Origin: Comamonadaceae bacterium
GTDB lineage: Bacteria > Pseudomonadota > Gammaproteobacteria > Burkholderiales > Burkholderiaceae_C
Reading direction: 5' to 3'
DNA length: 9,560 nt
Assembly (NCBI GenBank): GCA_947458415.1
Contig: CANGZG010000086.1
Coordinates: 1-9,560, forward strand
Positions 6,337-9,560 of this stretch are shown piece by piece. The translations under genes and the position numbers were made by a program. Below the pieces are notes generated by a model that was not told the origin of the DNA, did not search any database, and was given only the letters and a program-made list of their open reading frames with translations. Within the stretch, counting starts at the first letter, position 1. Each line of letters starts with the position of its first letter.

Positions 6337-6477
6337 ATGGACATCATCAATTTTTTGCGTGTGCTTGCCACCGTATTGAGCTTCATTGTTTTCATGGGCA
6401 TTGTTTGGTGGACTGTCGATAGACACAAAACCCGCCGGTTTGAAGAAGCCTCGCGCTTGCCGTTTTTGGATGAGTAA
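6337..6477 (+). CDS. ccoQ: cbb3 oxidase small subunit CcoQ
   Basis: This 46-residue peptide has a single membrane helix (about residues 7-26, VLATVLSFIVFMGIVWW) followed by a basic segment (DRHKTRRFEEA) and the end LPFLDE. That layout and the position between ccoO and ccoP are typical of CcoQ/FixQ, which stabilises the association of CcoP with the core oxidase. ATG 6337 has a strong AAGGAG (6324-6329) seven bases upstream, beginning at the ccoO stop. The TAA at 6475-6477 overlaps the AAGGA ribosome site of ccoP. All features are normal for the family. Confidence 0.93.
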   Translation: MDIINFLRVLATVLSFIVFMGIVWWTVDRHKTRRFEEASRLPFLDE

Positions 6478-6485
6478 GGATTGTC

Positions 6486-7406
6486 ATGAGTGATTTCACC
6501 AGTTCGCATTGGTCGCTTTTCATCACCGTTGTCAGCTTGTTGGGTATCGTCGCCTGCTTGGTATTGCTGTGGGTGACGGCGAGAAAAAAATCTGTGGGCA
6601 ATGCAGACAACACCACAGGGCATGTCTGGGACGAAGATTTGCGCGAGATGAACAATCCATTGCCGTTGTGGTGGGTGGGTTTGTTTGTATTGAGTGTGAT
6701 TTTTGGCTTGTGCTATTTGTGGTTGTTTCCTGGATTGGGCAACTACCAAGGCAGCCAGTCTTGGAGTTCGCAATCAGAATACACCACTGAAATGGCTGAT
6801 GCTGAAAAAGCGCTTGCGCCGCTGTATGCCCATTTTGATGCGGTGCCGGTTGAACAACTGGCACGAGACGCCAAGGCCAAGGCGATTGGCGAGCGCTTGT
6901 TCATGAACAACTGTTCGCAATGCCACGGTTCGGATGCGCAAGGCAGCAAAGGCTTTCCCAACCTGACTGATGGTGATTGGTTGTATGGCGGAGATCCAGC
7001 CACCCTGAAAGCGACGATCTCCCTCGGTCGCCAAGGCGTGATGCCCGTGATGGCGCAGGCCGTGGGCGGTCCCAAAGAAATGTCAGCGGTAGCGCACTAT
7101 GTGCTGAGTCTTTCTGACAGCCCGCATGATTCCTTGAAAGCAGCCGCTGGAAAAGCCAAGTTCACGGTATGTGCGTCATGCCACGGCATCAATGGGCAAG
7201 GCAACCCGGCGGTAGGTGCGCCCAATTTGACAGACAAAATTTGGTTGCATGGTTGGGGTGAACAAGCAATTACCCACATGGTGAACAACGGCAAAGTCAA
7301 TGTCATGCCAGCGCAAAAAGACCGACTCAGCGCTTCTCAAATTCATGTGCTGACTGGCTATGTGTGGTCACTGTCGCATGCATCTTTGGCAGCTGATCAA
7401 CCTTGA
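6486..7406 (+). CDS. ccoP: cbb3 cytochrome oxidase dihaem cytochrome c subunit CcoP
   Basis: The 306-residue subunit takes electrons from the bc1 complex or soluble cytochrome c and passes them to CcoO. Two N-terminal helices (about residues 10-32 and 58-80) frame a loop with the family motif TTGHVWDEDLREMNNPLP. Two cytochrome c domains follow, with haem sites CSQCH (Cys143, Cys146, His147) and CASCH (Cys229, Cys232, His233). Probable axial methionines lie in GVMPVM and VMPAQ. ATG 6486 has AAGGA five bases upstream, next to the ccoQ stop. Its TGA (7404-7406) is overlapped by the TTG start of ccoG. Length and order are normal and the gene is intact. Confidence 0.97.
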   Translation: MSDFTSSHWSLFITVVSLLGIVACLVLLWVTARKKSVGNADNTTGHVWDEDLREMNNPLPLWWVGLFVLSVIFGLCYLWLFPGLGNYQGSQSWSSQSEYTTEMADAEKALAPLYAHFDAVPVEQLARDAKAKAIGERLFMNNCSQCHGSDAQGSKGFPNLTDGDWLYGGDPATLKATISLGRQGVMPVMAQAVGGPKEMSAVAHYVLSLSDSPHDSLKAAAGKAKFTVCASCHGINGQGNPAVGAPNLTDKIWLHGWGEQAITHMVNNGKVNVMPAQKDRLSASQIHVLTGYVWSLSHASLAADQP

Positions 7407-8833
7407 GTACACCAGACAGTTCACCAAAGGTCATACCCATACACCCTGCAGACAACTCGCAGTCGTCTGCATTTTTGTATGCGGCCATGCCCAAAATTTA
7501 CCCGCGCACAGTGCATGGTTGGTTTGCGCGGTGGCGTTGGATGGGCGTGCTGATCACGCAGTTGGTGTTTTATGGATTGCCTTGGTTAGAGTGGGGTCAG
7601 CGCCAAGCCGTTTTATTTGACTTGGGCGCCAGGCGTTTTTATGTGTTTGGTTTGGTGCTTTATCCACAAGACTTTATTTATTTGACTGGCTTGCTGGTGG
7701 TCAGTGCATTGTCATTGTTTTTGTTCACCGCAGTCGCCGGTCGGCTGTGGTGTGGTTATGCCTGCCCCCAAACTGTTTACAGTGAATTGTTCATGTGGAT
7801 AGAGCGAAAAGTTGAGGGCGATCGAAGCGCACGCATGCGCTTGGACGCTGGTGATTTGTCGCTAGAGAAGTTGGTCAAGAAAACCTACAAACACATCATT
7901 TGGTTAGGGCTGTCAATTTGGACCGGGTTCACGTTTGTCGGTTACTTCACGCCCATCCATGAACTGGGCATGGCGTTTTTTCAGACACACATGGGCTCTT
8001 GGGAAGTGTTTTGGGTGTTTTTCTATGGTTTTGCAACTTACGGTAACGCAGGCTTCATGCGCGAACAGGTTTGCAAATACATGTGCCCTTATGCGCGATT
8101 TCAAAGCGCCATGTTTGATCGCGATACCTTGATCGTCACCTATGACGACAAGCGAGGTGAGCCACGCGGCAGTCGCTCTCGCCATGTTGCATTGAGTGAC
8201 ACGGGATTGGGTGCTTGCGTAGACTGTGATTTGTGTGTGCATGTCTGCCCGACAGGGATCGATATTCGCCAAGGCCTGCAGTACGAGTGCATTGGGTGCG
8301 CTGCTTGTGTCGATGTCTGTGATGGCGTGATGGAAAAAATGGGATACGACAAAGGCTTGATTCGTTATGCCACCCAAAATGCCATGCAAAACGGTTGGAC
8401 CACAGCTGTCATGTGGCGTCGGATATTGCGGCCTCGCGTGTTGATTTACACCAGTGTTTTATGGACGTTGATTTTGCTATTGGCTTTCAGTTTATTTTTG
8501 CGCATGCCCATGAAAGTGGATGTGATCCGTGACCGGGGTTTGCCTCGCATCACACAGCTTGGTGAAGTGGAAAATGTGTATCGCCTGCAAGTCATGAATG
8601 CCACCGAAGAAGCCCAAGGATTGCATATCCAAGTGCGCGGCTTGGACGGCATGGACATCCACACCAATGATGAAATGCGTGTCGATGCCGCACAATCTCG
8701 GTGGATTCCTGTCAGAGTGGCTGTGCCTTTTGACATGCAATCACCGGGCTCACATCCGATTTGGTTTGATATTTCCAATGACGATGGCAGTTTGCATGTC
8801 ACTGAACAAGCCGTTTTTTTGGTGCCGCGCTAA
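7403..8833 (+). CDS. ccoG: Copper reductase/polyferredoxin CcoG (FixG/RdxA) for cbb3 oxidase assembly
   Basis: This 476-residue membrane iron-sulfur protein belongs to the CcoG/FixG/RdxA family; CcoG from Rhodobacter has been shown to reduce Cu(II) to Cu(I) for oxidase assembly. Membrane helices lie at about residues 46-63, 82-108, 154-176, 188-211 and 346-366. Two Cys-x3-Cys-Pro motifs are in or by the helices (117/121, 224/228). Two 4Fe-4S ferredoxin motifs follow (272-275-278-282 and 296-299-302-306), then an FixG C-terminal immunoglobulin-like domain from about residue 370. The start is TTG 7403, sharing TTGA with the ccoP stop. It gives MSTPDSSP, the N-terminus I expect for the family, and implies translational coupling; no strong ribosome site is visible. 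The gene is intact. Confidence 0.95.
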   Translation: MSTPDSSPKVIPIHPADNSQSSAFLYAAMPKIYPRTVHGWFARWRWMGVLITQLVFYGLPWLEWGQRQAVLFDLGARRFYVFGLVLYPQDFIYLTGLLVVSALSLFLFTAVAGRLWCGYACPQTVYSELFMWIERKVEGDRSARMRLDAGDLSLEKLVKKTYKHIIWLGLSIWTGFTFVGYFTPIHELGMAFFQTHMGSWEVFWVFFYGFATYGNAGFMREQVCKYMCPYARFQSAMFDRDTLIVTYDDKRGEPRGSRSRHVALSDTGLGACVDCDLCVHVCPTGIDIRQGLQYECIGCAACVDVCDGVMEKMGYDKGLIRYATQNAMQNGWTTAVMWRRILRPRVLIYTSVLWTLILLLAFSLFLRMPMKVDVIRDRGLPRITQLGEVENVYRLQVMNATEEAQGLHIQVRGLDGMDIHTNDEMRVDAAQSRWIPVRVAVPFDMQSPGSHPIWFDISNDDGSLHVTEQAVFLVPR

Positions 8834-8855
8834 AGCTTTGATGAAAGGTAACCGT

Positions 8856-9110
8856 ATGCCAGTTGATACCCATTCAACCAATCAGCCTTGGTGGCGTTTT
8901 GGTCATGTCTGGTTGGTGTTGTCAGGACCGTTAGGGGTGGTGTTTGCCAGTGTGGTGTCAGCCGTGTTTGCATTCCAAGGCAATGACACGGATTTTCAAA
9001 AAGATGCTGCCTTGGTCCAAGCCAAATTGGCGGTAGCACCTGCAGACCAAAAGCAAGCGCTGACACCAGCAATTCAAGGCAGAAATCATGCTGCAACCGC
9101 TTCGCCGTGA
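8856..9110 (+). CDS. ccoH: Short CcoH/FixH-like membrane protein
   Basis: This 84-residue protein has PWWRFGHVWLVLSGPLGVVF near the N-terminus. That is the WW..G..W....GP..VV start of FixH/CcoH proteins, forming one membrane helix (about residues 17-40). A short periplasmic tail ends QGRNHAATASP. CcoH is an assembly factor that contacts the cbb3 oxidase. The symbol rests on that motif and on the place after ccoG. Usual members carry a D..VV..YY segment after the helix; here it reads GNDTDFQKDAALVQAKL, so that motif is lost or diverged, and the protein is short. ATG 8856 is preferred over in-frame ATG 8841 because AAAGG (8844-8848) lies seven bases before it. The gap to the ccoG stop is 22 bases. 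The gene is last in the operon. Confidence 0.7.
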   Translation: MPVDTHSTNQPWWRFGHVWLVLSGPLGVVFASVVSAVFAFQGNDTDFQKDAALVQAKLAVAPADQKQALTPAIQGRNHAATASP

Positions 9111-9113
9111 TGA

Positions 9114-9144
9114 CCCAACGCAGCAGCCTGCTTAGCAGGTTGGG
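9114..9144. terminator. Candidate hairpin between convergent ccoH and fnr
   Basis: CCTGC-TTA-GCAGG (9127-9139) is a perfect short hairpin, and CCCAA (9114-9118) can pair with TTGGG (9140-9144) outside it across an 8-base bulge. The loop is the complement of the fnr stop codon. No T-run follows on either strand, so it is not a textbook intrinsic terminator. It may act weakly in both directions or only shield the mRNA 3' ends. Confidence 0.3.
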
Positions 9145-9560
9145 GCATTCACCAAGTCTCTGAGCGTTTCAGGTTGGAGGATACGCAGGTTTTTTTGCTT
9201 GACTTCAAGCACACCGTCTTCCACCAATTTAGAGAACGTGCGGCTGACAGTCTCAATCTTCAATCCAAGGTAGCTGCCAATTTCCTCTCGGGTCATGCGC
9301 AACACCAACTCTGAGCGGGAAAAACCGCGTGCATGCAGACGGGTGGTCAGGTTCAAGAGAAATGCGGCGAGGCGTTCTTCGGCGCGCATGCTGCCCAACA
9401 TCATCATGACGCCGTGTTCCCGAACAATTTCACGGCTCATGATTTTGTGCACGTGGTGTTGAAGCGCATTCACCTCACGTGACAGTTCTTCGATTTTTTC
9501 AAACGGCATGACGCAAACTTCTGCGTTTTCCAAAGCCACGGCATCGCAGGTGTGGTGGTC
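9132..9560 (-). CDS. fnr: FNR/Anr-family oxygen-sensing transcription regulator, 5'-truncated by the window edge
   Basis: The frame is open to the right edge, so 142 C-terminal residues are visible; the start and the N-terminal iron-sulfur cysteines lie outside. What is seen is the end of the cyclic-nucleotide-like sensor domain, with ALENAEVCVMPFE matching the segment around the fourth cluster ligand (Cys122 in E. coli FNR). Next comes the dimer helix and the Crp-type helix-turn-helix with RMTREEIGSYLGLKIETVSR. The recognition helix keeps E, S and R (ETVSR), the residues with which FNR reads TTGAT half-sites, unlike CRP. An internal GTG at 9539 is not the start, because the protein family continues upstream. 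Convergent with the cco operon, it is the likely activator of the two FNR boxes here. Anr and Fnr names are interchangeable for this group. Confidence 0.93.
   Translation of the reverse strand, partial: DHHTCDAVALENAEVCVMPFEKIEELSREVNALQHHVHKIMSREIVREHGVMMMLGSMRAEERLAAFLLNLTTRLHARGFSRSELVLRMTREEIGSYLGLKIETVSRTFSKLVEDGVLEVKQKNLRILQPETLRDLVNAPTC

Overview
The window looks like chromosomal DNA of a betaproteobacterium, most likely order Burkholderiales and family Comamonadaceae. This rests on the gene order ccoI-ccoS-ccoN-ccoO-ccoQ-ccoP-ccoG-ccoH-fnr, on how closely the Cco proteins match what I recall of that family, and on the codon use (many TTG leucines, moderate GC). The genus is not decided. 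I see no phage, insertion sequence, CRISPR array, tRNA or rRNA.

Layout: (1) 2-382, plus strand: the C-terminal part of an unrecognised, cysteine-rich protein that enters from the left edge. (2) 413-1558, minus strand: a two-gene operon, a stomatin/SPFH protein (QmcA type) followed by a short NfeD-like membrane protein that lacks the usual OB-fold domain. (3) 1559-1752: a divergent intergenic region. Its qmcA side has a sigma-70-like promoter overlapped by a perfect palindrome resembling a Fur box. Its ccoI side has an FNR/Anr box and a -10 element in class II geometry. (4) 1753-9110, plus strand: a cbb3-type cytochrome oxidase cluster with copper ATPase CcoI, maturation peptide CcoS, subunits CcoN, CcoO, CcoQ and CcoP, copper reductase/ferredoxin-like CcoG, and a short CcoH/FixH-like protein. 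(5) 9132 to the right edge, minus strand: the C-terminal two-thirds of an FNR-family regulator, convergent with the cluster.

How it works together: CcoNOQP is the high-affinity terminal oxidase used at low oxygen. CcoI, CcoG, CcoH and CcoS supply copper and assemble it. The Fnr/Anr protein encoded at the end is the probable activator, because its visible recognition helix keeps the E..SR residues that read TTGAT-type half-sites. Two nearly identical boxes (TTGACnTACATCAA) sit in front of ccoI and ccoN.

Most notable: ccoN carries an in-frame TAA at codon 414 of an otherwise intact 475-codon frame, which would remove the last transmembrane helix. It is either a sequencing error, a recent nonsense mutation, or something stranger. 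The ccoI promoter geometry puts the predicted transcription start on the A of the ATG, which suggests a leaderless mRNA. Apart from these points the window is a conventional respiratory locus, and I do not see a new biological system in it.
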